44,660 bases of DNA, taken from an uncultured Muribaculaceae bacterium. GTDB lineage: Bacteria > Bacteroidota > Bacteroidia > Bacteroidales > Muribaculaceae. The DNA lies in NCBI GenBank assembly GCA_910584185.1, contig CAJTYC010000011.1:1-44660 (forward strand), in the 5' to 3' direction. This document shows positions 24,979 through 33,033 of this stretch, piece after piece. The position numbers were made by a program, and so were the translations under genes. How positions within the stretch are numbered: the first letter of the stretch is position 1; every line of letters begins with the position of its first letter. The notes under the pieces are model-generated. The model made no database searches, was not told where the DNA came from, and was given only the letters and a program-made list of their open reading frames with translations.

Positions 24979-27900
24979 ATGAAACGATTTTTACCGGCCT
25001 TGATGCTGTCGTTGCTTACCGTTTCTCCGATGCTCGCGCAAGAGGAGCAGCAGGTGTATGACCTTCTGGTCAGAGATAATTTCAACGCATGCACGCAGTC
25101 GAGTCCGCGCTATGACCGCGATGATGTCGTTGTCTGGACATATGGCTACAGCGGCTATGTGCAGATGTACAGTTACAATATCACTGAGGGGTATTATGAC
25201 GATACTCTCACCACTGCCGACATCCCCCTCGAATCGGGTAATATGTATGTGCTCTATGTGAAGCCGACTTCTTACATGTCATCATATGGCGGCAAGAGCA
25301 CGCTGACTGTCTCATTGGGACAAGGTGATGATTTGTCGGCTTATCGTGAACTCGCCAAGATAGATAAGGTGCCTTATGAGAATTACGCAGAACCTGCTCC
25401 GACCCATGAAGTGTCGTTTGTGGTGGAGGAGAGTGGCAACTACCGGTTGTCGTTCAATGCGGGGCCAAATTCCATATACCTTAAGGAGGCGAAGTTGAAA
25501 AACCGTGGCATATCGCCGATACCCGAGTCGCCTGCCGACTTCGTCGTGACTGCCGACCCGGATGGTGCGCTCTCGGTCAAGGTGTCGTTCACGATGCCAA
25601 CCGCCACACTCACCGGCCAACCGCTCGAGTCGCCCGCATACAATCTGTATCGCGGCTTCCAGAAGATAAAGAATGGTGTGGCTGCGCAGCCCGGCGAGAA
25701 GGTTGAGATTAGCGAGAAGCGCGGCGAAACGGGCAATGTGAGCTATGCCGTGGAGATTGTGAGCGGTGAGAATGTGAGCGAGAAGCTCACTTGTGAGACC
25801 TATGTGGGTCCGGAGACCCCCACGGCCCCGGTCGATGCACAGTTGTCGCTCAATGGCACACGGTGCATCGCAAACTGGACTGCCCCAACTGAGGGTGTGC
25901 ATGGCGTGGCTCTGCTTCCCGAAAAACTCAGCTATACGGTGACGCGTGTGCTCGATGGTGTGGAGACTGTCGTGGCTACCGACCTCGCCGACACTTCGTT
26001 TGCCGAAGATATTACCCCCGACGGCCTCCAGCTGTTGGAGTATAAAGTGGCTGCAAAATATGGCCCGGCTGCAAAGACTTCCGAGCCTGCATCTACCCCG
26101 GCTATCAGGATTGGCAGCGCAAACTTGCCGTTTGCCGACTCGTTTGCCGGTGCCGTTATCAGCCCCATGTGGGACAATCTGATTGTGACCGGCAACTCAT
26201 ATGGCAATTATTACTGGCAGGCTAAGGATAAGATGGAATCGCGCATGATAACCTGCCAACCGTATGATGCCGACGGTGGTCTGCTCCTTTATGATTCTTA
26301 CAGCATACAGCGCAACAACAGCGCACGCCTCTCCACTCCTCCATTGGCTTGCACAGAGGGTGGCAATATCGTGCTTACGTTCGCGATGTACCATATCGCA
26401 TCGGGCACCGACGTGATGAAGGTGCAGGTGTCGAGCGACTATGGTGATTGGGTGGATGTGCCTGATGCTGTCTTTACTCCGAAGGGTGAGCCTGTAGGAG
26501 AGTGGAGTGTCCACACTGTGCAGTTGGGTTCTTCGATTGCAGAGGGTGCATCTACGTTCCGCGTCGGCTTGCTTGGCGAGAGTGCCTATGGTCAGTCGGT
26601 GGTGATTGATGCCGTAAAGGTGTTCAAGCTCGCTGAGAAGGACCTCGCCGTGGCCGCATTTGATGTTACTTCCGAGGTCAATGCCGGAACTTCCGCAAAG
26701 CTCTTGCTCAAGATTGACAACAATAGTGGCAACGTGATTCCGGCTTCCGATTATACTGTGGAGATTATCAGTGACTTCCCGGAGACGATTTCGATTGGCG
26801 AGCTTCAGGATGTGCCTGCCATCGGCTCGGTGATGTATACGGTGGATGTGCCTGTGACGAGCGGTCACATCGTGAACGGTGCGGATTTCTCTTTTGCAGC
26901 TCGTGTGAGTTGCGTAGGCGACACTGACCCGGCCAACGATGAGTCTGAGTCTGTCGATATTACAGTGGGCTACAGTGCCGGAGCTTCGGCTACTGAGCTC
27001 AAGCGCATCGGCGGCGAGAATGGTGAGTATGTAATAGAGTGGGCTCCGGCCAAGGACCTTGCTTATGAGCCTGTGGCTATGACTGAATCGTTTGAGGACG
27101 CAGCCTTGGCTGAGCATCCTAACGGCCCGTTCAATGGCTGGACGCAGGTGGACCTCGACAATGCCCCCGGCGATACGTGGTATAATGTGAGCGGCACTGA
27201 GTTCATGTTTGTGGAGAATGTATCGACTCCCGGCGGCTTGGACGGCAGGAACTGTATCGGCGTTGCCGTGGCCAGCAATAAGCAGCAGGACGACTGGCTG
27301 ATTTCTCCGGAGATCAACTGCAAGGAGGGTAGCCGCATGTCGCTGAGCATGCTTCTTGGCTTGAAGCAGGTGTCGAGCTGGGGTAATGATTATGAGGTGT
27401 CTCTGCTTTATTCGACCGACGCGGAGTTTGATATACTGAATCCGCAGACCAATTTCACGCAGACTGTAAGCTCAGTGAAATCTACGAGTTACAACGACTC
27501 AAAGTTGCCGCAAGACAATAAGATGCACGAGGTGACATTCGACGGCATACCGGCTGAGGCGAAGCGTGTTGCGCTTCATTTCACGGCCAAGGGTAAGTAT
27601 TCGCCGGCCATGTGGGTCGACAATATCCGCATCACGGAGATTGATGAATGTCCGCTGCTCGGTTATCGTGTGTATGATGCCGACAATGGCGGTTGTCTCA
27701 ACGACCAGCTGATTGGTGCATCGGAGACCACACATACGCTGCGCGGTGTGGCGCGTGAGTCTGGCGCGGCGCTCGGCAACATATTCGTGAGTGCGGTATA
27801 TCCCGACGGCGAGGCAGAGCCCTCCAACACCATCAACGTGATGGTGGAAGCGGGCATTGACGACTCGCTTGCCGACCCGGCCGCCGGTGAGGGTATGAAG

Positions 27901-28005
27901 GAACTCTACGACCTCAACGGCCTGCGCATCAGAAAAGCCAACGTAACACCCGGCATATACATCCGCCGCAACGGCGCAAACACCGAGAAGATCATAGTGC
28001 GCTGA
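24979..28005 (+). CDS. Large secreted choice-of-anchor-J protein, probable T9SS cargo
   Basis: 1008 residues. Signal peptide (cleavage near PMLAQ, 21), an N-terminal beta domain, two Fn3-like domains (about 180-375), a jelly-roll of the choice-of-anchor-J/MAM type at about 382-550 (PFADSFAGAVISPMWDN, VKVFKLAEKD), a CARDB-like domain at 555-665 (DLAVAAFDVTSEVNAG, DTDPANDESES), and a second anchor-J domain at about 700-885 (TESFEDAALAEHPNG, DDWLISPEI, MWVDNIRIT). The end KELYDLNGLRIRKANVTPGIYI...KIIVR resembles a T9SS sorting domain. No catalytic site seen; adhesin or protease-associated roles are known for relatives. The stop codon is inside a 4x17-bp repeat. Confidence 0.8.
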   Translation: MKRFLPALMLSLLTVSPMLAQEEQQVYDLLVRDNFNACTQSSPRYDRDDVVVWTYGYSGYVQMYSYNITEGYYDDTLTTADIPLESGNMYVLYVKPTSYMSSYGGKSTLTVSLGQGDDLSAYRELAKIDKVPYENYAEPAPTHEVSFVVEESGNYRLSFNAGPNSIYLKEAKLKNRGISPIPESPADFVVTADPDGALSVKVSFTMPTATLTGQPLESPAYNLYRGFQKIKNGVAAQPGEKVEISEKRGETGNVSYAVEIVSGENVSEKLTCETYVGPETPTAPVDAQLSLNGTRCIANWTAPTEGVHGVALLPEKLSYTVTRVLDGVETVVATDLADTSFAEDITPDGLQLLEYKVAAKYGPAAKTSEPASTPAIRIGSANLPFADSFAGAVISPMWDNLIVTGNSYGNYYWQAKDKMESRMITCQPYDADGGLLLYDSYSIQRNNSARLSTPPLACTEGGNIVLTFAMYHIASGTDVMKVQVSSDYGDWVDVPDAVFTPKGEPVGEWSVHTVQLGSSIAEGASTFRVGLLGESAYGQSVVIDAVKVFKLAEKDLAVAAFDVTSEVNAGTSAKLLLKIDNNSGNVIPASDYTVEIISDFPETISIGELQDVPAIGSVMYTVDVPVTSGHIVNGADFSFAARVSCVGDTDPANDESESVDITVGYSAGASATELKRIGGENGEYVIEWAPAKDLAYEPVAMTESFEDAALAEHPNGPFNGWTQVDLDNAPGDTWYNVSGTEFMFVENVSTPGGLDGRNCIGVAVASNKQQDDWLISPEINCKEGSRMSLSMLLGLKQVSSWGNDYEVSLLYSTDAEFDILNPQTNFTQTVSSVKSTSYNDSKLPQDNKMHEVTFDGIPAEAKRVALHFTAKGKYSPAMWVDNIRITEIDECPLLGYRVYDADNGGCLNDQLIGASETTHTLRGVARESGAALGNIFVSAVYPDGEAEPSNTINVMVEAGIDDSLADPAAGEGMKELYDLNGLRIRKANVTPGIYIRRNGANTEKIIVR

Positions 28006-28066
28006 CAATGACATCGCGCTGACACCGACATCGCGCTGTCCTTAACATCGTGCTGCTCCTGACATC
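27999..28066. repeat. Four 17-bp tandem units starting at a stop codon
   Basis: Units at 27999-28015, 28016-28032, 28033-28049 and 28050-28066 all read G(C/T)GCTG...ACATC. The TGA of the upstream gene is in the first unit. Similarity drops with distance from the gene. Confidence 0.85.
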
Positions 28067-28080
28067 TTATACTGAATAAA

Positions 28081-28135
28081 TTCGCTTCGCTGCCACAACA
28101 AACAAGTGGCAGCGAAGCGAATTTCCTTTATTTCC
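28081..28135 (+). terminator. Terminator of the 1008-residue secreted protein gene
   Basis: A perfect 16-bp stem, TTCGCTTCGCTGCCAC (28081-28096) with its complement at 28106-28121, followed by the T-rich TTTCCTTTATTTCC. The right arm (AGCGAAGCGAA) doubles as the start of the dispersed repeat. Confidence 0.7.
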
Positions 28136-28370
28136 TTTGATTCCTCGTGCGATAAAATTAAACATGAAATATGAGGAAATGGCATAAATCAGCAATTTAA
28201 AATATGAGGAAATGGCATAAATCAGCGATTTAAATTTTGAGATTTTGAATAATATTGATATATTTGCTTGATTTACAGATATATCACAATTTCTCCAAGC
28301 AAAAAATATGTCCCGGCGAAGCCGGATATGTGTCGCGAAGCTACTGTGAGGGAGGGGCCTCCGGCGACGA
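28106..28370. repeat. Dispersed bipartite intergenic repeat, copy B
   Basis: The left part (28111-28149) is GCGAAGCGAA then TTTCCTTTATTTCCTTTG and ATTCCTCGTG. The right part (28332-28370) is GTCGCGAAGCTACTG then TGAGGGAGGGGCCTCCGG and CGACGAC. Copy A has the same two blocks in the same order. Between the blocks are a 33-bp direct repeat and AT-rich sequence. No gene was recognised in 28006-28464. Confidence 0.7.
28167..28232. repeat. 33-bp direct repeat, two adjacent copies
   Basis: AAATATGAGGAAATGGCATA... occurs at 28167-28199 and 28200-28232 with one mismatch and no spacer. It is inside copy B of the dispersed repeat and absent from copy A. Confidence 0.9.
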
Positions 28371-28444
28371 CAACAAAGAAAAATCAAAGTGGAAAAAAGA
28401 AAGCATAACCCGCTCGCACATGGCCCACATTATCAAGAAAATGT

Positions 28445-28476
28445 ATGAAAAAGAAGCTCGCGGCTCAGGCGGAGCC
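28445..28476 (-). terminator. Possible terminator of the EamA gene
   Basis: The minus strand shows GGCTC-CGCCT-GAGCC (28462-28476) across the stop codon, then GCGAGCTTCTTTTTC. The stem is short, so this is tentative. Confidence 0.4.
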
Positions 28477-29355
28477 GACGATGAGCAGGAGTAGCGACAC
28501 GAGCAGTATCGCGAGGTCGATGAGCTTGGCGCGGATGTTGCGCTCGTGCAGGGCGAACACGCCGTAGCAGAACGATACAAGCACGCTGCCGCGTCGTATC
28601 ATGGATATCACGGCAATCATGGAGCCGGGCAGCGACAAGGCGTAGAAGTAGGCAATGTCGGCTGCCGTCAGAAACACGGAGATGAATAAGATGGTCCACC
28701 GCCATTTGAAACGGACGTGCGTCTTCTCTCCTGAGGTAAGTGGCTTGGCCCTAAGTACTAACACGATTATCGACATCAGCATTAGCTGATAGAGCGAGTA
28801 CCAGCCTTGCACCTCCAACGGTGGCAGATACTGCATGAGAAACTTGTCGTAAAGTGCGCTCACCGCACCCAACAGTGTGGCTCCAATCGACATCCAGAGC
28901 CAGCGGCTGTGCTTGAATGAGAACCCCTCGCGCGCTCCGATGCGGCTAATCAGAAAGAGCGACAGGAAACCCAGCATCACACCGACCCACTGCAGCAGGT
29001 TGAGCCGTTCGCCAAAAATCAGCAAAGCGCCGACCAGCACAAGCACCGGCCGCGAAGCGTTGATAGGCCCTTGAATGGTGAGCGGAAGATGCTTGATGGC
29101 GAAATAGCCCAAGAGCCAGGACGACAACACAATCACCGCCTTGGCCATGATGTAGAGATGACCATAAGGCAATCCGGAGAGACCGTCAAAACCATTTATG
29201 AAATCGCTCGCAATCACAGGCGACATCAGAAGAGTGCCGAAAAGGGTGTTGAACCACAACACTATAGGCACATTGTTGTCGCGCACCGACAACTTCTTCA
29301 TCACGTCATAAAAGCCAAGCCCAAGGGCCGAGCAAACAGCAAACAGAATCCACAT
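28465..29355 (-). CDS. EamA/DMT-family membrane transporter
   Basis: 296 residues with about ten hydrophobic helices arranged as two homologous halves (EamA repeats), starting MWILFAVCSALGLGFYDVMKK. The segment INASRPVLVLVGALLIFGE, with a charged helix end, is typical of the first repeat; GSMIAVISMIRRGSVLVSF and FALHERNI form the second. Length fits the family. It is an inner-membrane exporter or exchanger of small metabolites; the substrate cannot be deduced. ATG start at 29355. It stands alone between repeats and a gene relic. Confidence 0.85.
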   Translation of the reverse strand: MWILFAVCSALGLGFYDVMKKLSVRDNNVPIVLWFNTLFGTLLMSPVIASDFINGFDGLSGLPYGHLYIMAKAVIVLSSWLLGYFAIKHLPLTIQGPINASRPVLVLVGALLIFGERLNLLQWVGVMLGFLSLFLISRIGAREGFSFKHSRWLWMSIGATLLGAVSALYDKFLMQYLPPLEVQGWYSLYQLMLMSIIVLVLRAKPLTSGEKTHVRFKWRWTILFISVFLTAADIAYFYALSLPGSMIAVISMIRRGSVLVSFCYGVFALHERNIRAKLIDLAILLVSLLLLIVGSA

Positions 29356-29401
29356 ACCTGAAAATGCAAAATCAATACAACTGATAAAACGAGTCAGTTT
29401 T

Positions 29402-29596
29402 TTATGCTATGTTATAGTCAGAGAGTTCGTGTGTCTTATCGTCAAAGGCTGCCCCAATGCGTATTATCGAACGCTTGTCAGACTTGAACGGGTCGCAGCA
29501 GCCTATTTCCTCGATTTGACGTATGGCATCCTCAGCGGAGCCGTGCAGCTTCAACTCAATCAAAGGTGCGAGGAAGTTAACGAAGCCTTCGCGGAC
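29402..29596 (-). pseudogene. Relic of a PD-(D/E)XK nuclease/AAA-ATPase-type gene (C-terminal end)
   Basis: An open minus-strand frame of about 64 codons without a start, closed upstream by an in-frame TAA (29597-29599). It reads VREGFVNFLAPLIELKLHG, SAEDAIRQIEEIGCCDPF and KSDKRSIIRIGAAFDDKTHEL. The E-L-K with following A-x-x-Q-I matches the C-terminal PD-(D/E)XK nuclease domain of the widespread Bacteroidales AAA-ATPase-like proteins (normally about 500 residues). Only the tail remains, so this is a decayed copy. Confidence 0.7.
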
Positions 29597-29599
29597 TTA

Positions 29600-29632
29600 A
29601 ACACCTCCCCGGGAGCCGGGAGGTGTTTTTTG
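29600..29632. terminator. Terminator at the ino1 3' end
   Basis: A 10-bp stem, AACACCTCCC (29600-29609) with GGGAGGTGTT (29618-29627), with T runs on the plus side and TTTAAG on the minus side. It lies 16 bases past the ino1 stop and may also act in the plus direction. Confidence 0.75.
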
Positions 29633-29647
29633 TGTCGGGTGTGGTGA

Positions 29648-30976
29648 TCAGTCGATTTCTTCGTCGGCTTCGTAGCCGCCCATCTCGCGGATGGCGTTCT
29701 TCAGCATTGTGTACTGCTGGAAGAGGTGGTTCACGGGCACCTCGCCGTTGGTGTAGTCGTGCATCGGGCTCTTGAGGAAGAAGCTGAGGAAGCGCTGTGT
29801 GCCGTAACGGCCGGCGCGTGCCGCGAGGTCGCTCAGAAGCACGAGGTCGAGGCAGAGGGGCGCTGCGAGGATTGAGTCGCGGCAGAGGAAGTTGATCTTG
29901 ATTTGCATCGGATAACCCATCCAGCCGAAGATGTCGATGTTGTCCCAGCCCTCCTTGTTGTCGTTGCGCGGAGGATAGTAGTTGATGCGCACCTTGTGGT
30001 AATACTGGGTGTCCTCATCGTTGCCGTGGCCGTAGAGGTCGGGCTGCTCCTCGGGCACGAGGATGCTCTCGAGTGTGGAGAGCTTGGAGACCTCCTTTGT
30101 GCGGAAGTTGGCCGGCTCGTCGAGCACGAGGCCGTCGCGGTTGCCTAAGATGTTGGTCGAGAACCAGCCGCTGAGGCCGAGGCAACGTGTGCCGATGATG
30201 GGGGCGAAGCCTGACTTCACGAGAGTCTGGCCGGTCTTGAAGTCCTTGCCGGCGATAGGCATCTTGGTCTTCTCTGCGAGCTCCCACATGGCAGGGATGT
30301 CGACTGTGGTGTTGGGGGCTCCCATGATGAAGGGGCAACCCTCGGCGAGCGCAGCGTATGCGTAGCACATGGAGGGTGCGATATGCTCCTTGTCGTCTGC
30401 CTTCATGGCAGCCTCAAGGGCTGCGAGCGAACCGTGGATCTTCTCATCTACCGGCACATACACCTCAGTGGATGCTGCCCAAAGCACCACCACGCGCTCC
30501 ACACCGGTCTCCTTCTTGAAGTTGCGGATATCCTCACGGAGCTGCTCGGTCATGTCCCAACGGTCCTTGACGGCCTTGATGTTGTCGCCGGTGAGACGCT
30601 TCGCATAGTTGTGGTCGAAAGCTGCCTTGAGGGGCTTGATGGCCTCGAGCTCCTCCTTAACCGGGTTGATGTCCTTCTCTTTGAGCACCTCGGCGTTGAT
30701 TGCTGACTCGTAAGCGTTGGAGGGATATACGTCCCATGCGGCAAACACGATGTCGTTGAGGTCGGCCAAAGGCACTATGTCTTTGTAGTGGAGATATTTC
30801 TTGTCTGCTCCACGGCCTACGCGGATTTTGTCATACTGGGTCATTGAGCCGACCGGCTTTGCGAGACCTTTGCGGGTCATGAGCACTCCGGTCATGAATG
30901 TGGTGGTTACGGCACCAAGTCCTACCACCATTACTCCGAGCTTGCCCTTCGGAGCTTCAGCTTTTTTTGTCGACAT
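29648..30976 (-). CDS. ino1: Inositol-3-phosphate synthase (MIPS)
   Basis: 442 residues of the MIPS family, which converts glucose-6-phosphate to inositol phosphate with bound NAD. Visible: the Rossmann loop GVMVVGLGAVTTTF near the N-terminus, NDIVFAAWDVYPSNAYESA, the core MGAPNTTVDIPAMWELA and GKDFKTGQTLVKSGFAPII, and LGLSGWFSTNILGNRDGLVL. It is longer than the compact archaeal/actinobacterial form and starts with a Lys-rich tail. It has its own promoter (31131-31161) and a structured leader, separate from the other cluster genes on the same strand. It probably feeds inositol-lipid synthesis, as MIPS does in Bacteroides. Confidence 0.95.
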   Translation of the reverse strand: MSTKKAEAPKGKLGVMVVGLGAVTTTFMTGVLMTRKGLAKPVGSMTQYDKIRVGRGADKKYLHYKDIVPLADLNDIVFAAWDVYPSNAYESAINAEVLKEKDINPVKEELEAIKPLKAAFDHNYAKRLTGDNIKAVKDRWDMTEQLREDIRNFKKETGVERVVVLWAASTEVYVPVDEKIHGSLAALEAAMKADDKEHIAPSMCYAYAALAEGCPFIMGAPNTTVDIPAMWELAEKTKMPIAGKDFKTGQTLVKSGFAPIIGTRCLGLSGWFSTNILGNRDGLVLDEPANFRTKEVSKLSTLESILVPEEQPDLYGHGNDEDTQYYHKVRINYYPPRNDNKEGWDNIDIFGWMGYPMQIKINFLCRDSILAAPLCLDLVLLSDLAARAGRYGTQRFLSFFLKSPMHDYTNGEVPVNHLFQQYTMLKNAIREMGGYEADEEID

Positions 30977-31124
30977 GATAAATCTTGTGTTTTTTCTATT
31001 TTTCTATGCTTGATATGTTTCATCAGGCAGCAGGCCATTAAGCCCCCTTATCCTTGCCTGATGTGTATCCTTGTTAGGTAAGTGGAAATTGCTGCGCCGC
31101 CGATATGGCGCAGACAAGGGAAAT
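30977..31124 (-). promoter_or_regulatory. Structured 5' leader of ino1
   Basis: From the predicted start near 31124 the leader can form three perfect helices: CCTTGT/ACAAGG (31069-31074 with 31114-31119) enclosing CTGCGCC/GGCGCAG (31092-31098 with 31107-31113), and CATCAGGCA/TGCCTGATG (31021-31029 with 31055-31063). I do not recognise a known riboswitch. The rest of the gap up to 31325 is AT-rich and gene-free. Confidence 0.5.
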
Positions 31125-31130
31125 ACGGCA

Positions 31131-31161
31131 TAAAATTACTCCCAATTTTGCATATTGCAAA
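31131..31161 (-). promoter_or_regulatory. Promoter of ino1
   Basis: Minus strand TTTG (31158-31161), 19 bases, TAATTTTA (31131-31138): one mismatch in the last base of the sigma-ABfr -7 element. Confidence 0.7.
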
Positions 31162-31325
31162 GTTTTTTAGGGAAAATCTTACACCCTATTTCTTAAATTA
31201 TGTATAAATCAGCATTATCTAACCAAAAAGAGTTAATCTTGTTCAGGTTAATGGTTATAATGTTAAAATATATAAATTGGGCTTAGACCCCACCGCCCAA
31301 AAATGTTGGTCGTCGGGGACGGGAC

Positions 31326-32045
31326 TTATGCCAATATGGAGAGCAATTGGGCTATGTCGGTGATGGTGTTGGGGTGCAGTTGGGCATCCTCTTCGGGTGT
31401 CCAGCCCTTACCTTTGAGCCAGAGCACCTGGCAGCCGATTGACTCTGCCGGCTCGATATCCTTGCGATAGGAGTCACCGATCACGAGGGTCTCATCTGCC
31501 TTGAGGCCGAGCGCCTTGACACCATGCTCGAATATGCGTGGGTCAGGCTTGCGCACACCTATCACAGCACTCTCGATTATCTCCTTGAAATATTGGCGTA
31601 TGCCGAAGTCCTTGAGCACAGTCTCGATGTTGCCGTAGAAGTTCGACACGAGCACCATGGGGTATTGCTTGCTGAGAATCTCCAGCACGGGCTGAGCCTC
31701 GGCCACCTTGCTCTTGGCAGACTCATAGCATAGACGCGCCGTCTCGGTGGCTTTCTCATCGATAGAGGCCGGGGCAAACTTGCCCTGCTCGGCAAGCCAC
31801 GTAAGCTCTATTTTCATCTTGATGAGGAGCATGTCGTGGAAGTCATGCTCCGGAAGTATGTGACGCTCGCGTGCGAGCTCGCGCTCCGCATATACATAAG
31901 CCTCGCGAAACTCAGCTTTCGTGCAAGCCACGCCGGCCTGCTGCCAGGCCTTCCATATTATCTCGCTCCAGTGGTCGCCACCGGTGTCAAGTGTGCCTCC
32001 ATAGTCAAATATGAGACCCTTTACTTTTGATAAGTCAAGATTCAT
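31326..32045 (-). CDS. HAD-superfamily hydrolase of the inositol cluster
   Basis: 239 residues, HAD subfamily I with a helical cap at about 20-95. Motif I is FDYGGTLD: the nucleophile Asp is present, but the usual second Asp of DxD is Gly. Motif II is VLVSNFYGN, the Lys is in GVRKPDPRIFE, and motif IV is LVIGDSYRKDIEPAESIG. It is likely a cytosolic phosphatase. Next to ino1 and a CDP-alcohol transferase, an inositol-phosphate or lipid-head-group phosphate is a reasonable substrate (inference). It is the last gene of the rlmN-pdxA-cluster run, 42 bases after the transferase. Confidence 0.85.
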   Translation of the reverse strand: MNLDLSKVKGLIFDYGGTLDTGGDHWSEIIWKAWQQAGVACTKAEFREAYVYAERELARERHILPEHDFHDMLLIKMKIELTWLAEQGKFAPASIDEKATETARLCYESAKSKVAEAQPVLEILSKQYPMVLVSNFYGNIETVLKDFGIRQYFKEIIESAVIGVRKPDPRIFEHGVKALGLKADETLVIGDSYRKDIEPAESIGCQVLWLKGKGWTPEEDAQLHPNTITDIAQLLSILA

Positions 32046-32049
32046 AATT

Positions 32050-32086
32050 TAAGTTTTAAGTCATAGTTATGAGTTACGAGGTTATC
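32050..32086. repeat. AGTTAnn-type imperfect repeat between HAD and transferase genes
   Basis: The plus strand reads TAAGTTTTAAGTCATAG then TTATGAGTTACGAGGTTAT, close to the minus-strand sequence at 7433-7466. It fills the gap between the two genes. Confidence 0.5.
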
Positions 32087-32087
32087 A

Positions 32088-33014
32088 TCAGAATTTGCCT
32101 TGCTCCAGCTCGCGGGTGAGGGTGCGGCAGATTTTCTCGTGCCTCATCATCATATAAACAAGCAGCACGTTCAAAACGGTCAGTTCGAAGGCAAAATAAA
32201 GCCAGGGCATCTTCACCAGCAGGGCCACGAATAGTGCTATGGTGCGCCAGTTGAACGAGAGTATGTTGGTGTACTTCATCAGCGGGAGGCTGAGGGCGCG
32301 GAACTCATTGCGGAACGATTCCGGCACATGGCCGTGGAACTTCTCGCGGAGCACCCGCCGCAGACGCTGCATGGCGGGTGTGCGCCTCTCCTGGCCCTCC
32401 GTATAGTTGAGGTAGAAGGCCATGACGAGCTTCCGGAAGAAGTCCTTGCCCCAGCTCAGCGTGTCATACTTGGCGCGCAAGTCGGAGGCAGTCTCCAGTT
32501 CGCTGCCGCTCTCTCCCTTCAGAAAGTAGAGGTGAAACTGCCTGTAATAGTCAGCCATGGCGGCCTGGGTGGCATGGCAGAGCCCCGTGCATACGGCCAC
32601 TACCCAAATCACCCATTGATGAGCCATGAAAAACTCAGAGGTGGCATTCTCGCGCAGGCATATGGCCACATAGATGGCCGCAAACCACAGGTCGCCGCTC
32701 ACGCCGTCGAGTATGCGTCCGATGCGCGAATACTGGCCGGTCATGCGTGCGAGCTGGCCGTCGGCGCTGTCGAACGAGTCCGCCCATATGAGCAGCAGCA
32801 TGCCCAGAATATTAATCCAAAGGTTGTTGTAATAGAAACAAACACCGGCACCGACTCCCAAGAATATGGAGGCGATGGTGATGGCATTGGGCTTTATGCC
32901 CAACTTGCGGGCCAGCCGTGCCCACGCATAGCCTATGGGCCGGTAGAAGTAGAGGTCTATGTGTTCTTCAGTGTCCATCGATTTGAGCGTGGACTGATAT
33001 TCCTGTTTATCCAT
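32088..33014 (-). CDS. CDP-alcohol phosphatidyltransferase of the inositol cluster
   Basis: 308 residues, integral membrane. The complete signature DxxDGxxAR(x8)GxxxDxxxD is present at about 82-108 (DSADGQLAR...GRILDGVSGD). About six hydrophobic segments are spread from 45 to the C-terminus, with a long soluble loop at about 165-225. It is larger than PssA/PgsA (about 200-230). Together with MIPS and a nucleotidyltransferase it is the candidate for making an inositol phospholipid or a di-inositol-phosphate compound. It lies 19 bases after the ATP-grasp gene. Not pssA, which is at 7459-8160. Confidence 0.88.
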   Translation of the reverse strand: MDKQEYQSTLKSMDTEEHIDLYFYRPIGYAWARLARKLGIKPNAITIASIFLGVGAGVCFYYNNLWINILGMLLLIWADSFDSADGQLARMTGQYSRIGRILDGVSGDLWFAAIYVAICLRENATSEFFMAHQWVIWVVAVCTGLCHATQAAMADYYRQFHLYFLKGESGSELETASDLRAKYDTLSWGKDFFRKLVMAFYLNYTEGQERRTPAMQRLRRVLREKFHGHVPESFRNEFRALSLPLMKYTNILSFNWRTIALFVALLVKMPWLYFAFELTVLNVLLVYMMMRHEKICRTLTRELEQGKF

Positions 33015-33033
33015 TTCTCAGGTAATTTTTATG

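Noticed and set aside
28167..28232. Possible CRISPR array
   Set aside because: The two 33-bp units are directly adjacent with no spacers, and there are no cas genes in the window.
29429..29647. 72-codon plus-strand ORF
   Set aside because: The opposite strand reads as the conserved tail of a PD-(D/E)XK nuclease protein, which explains the region better.
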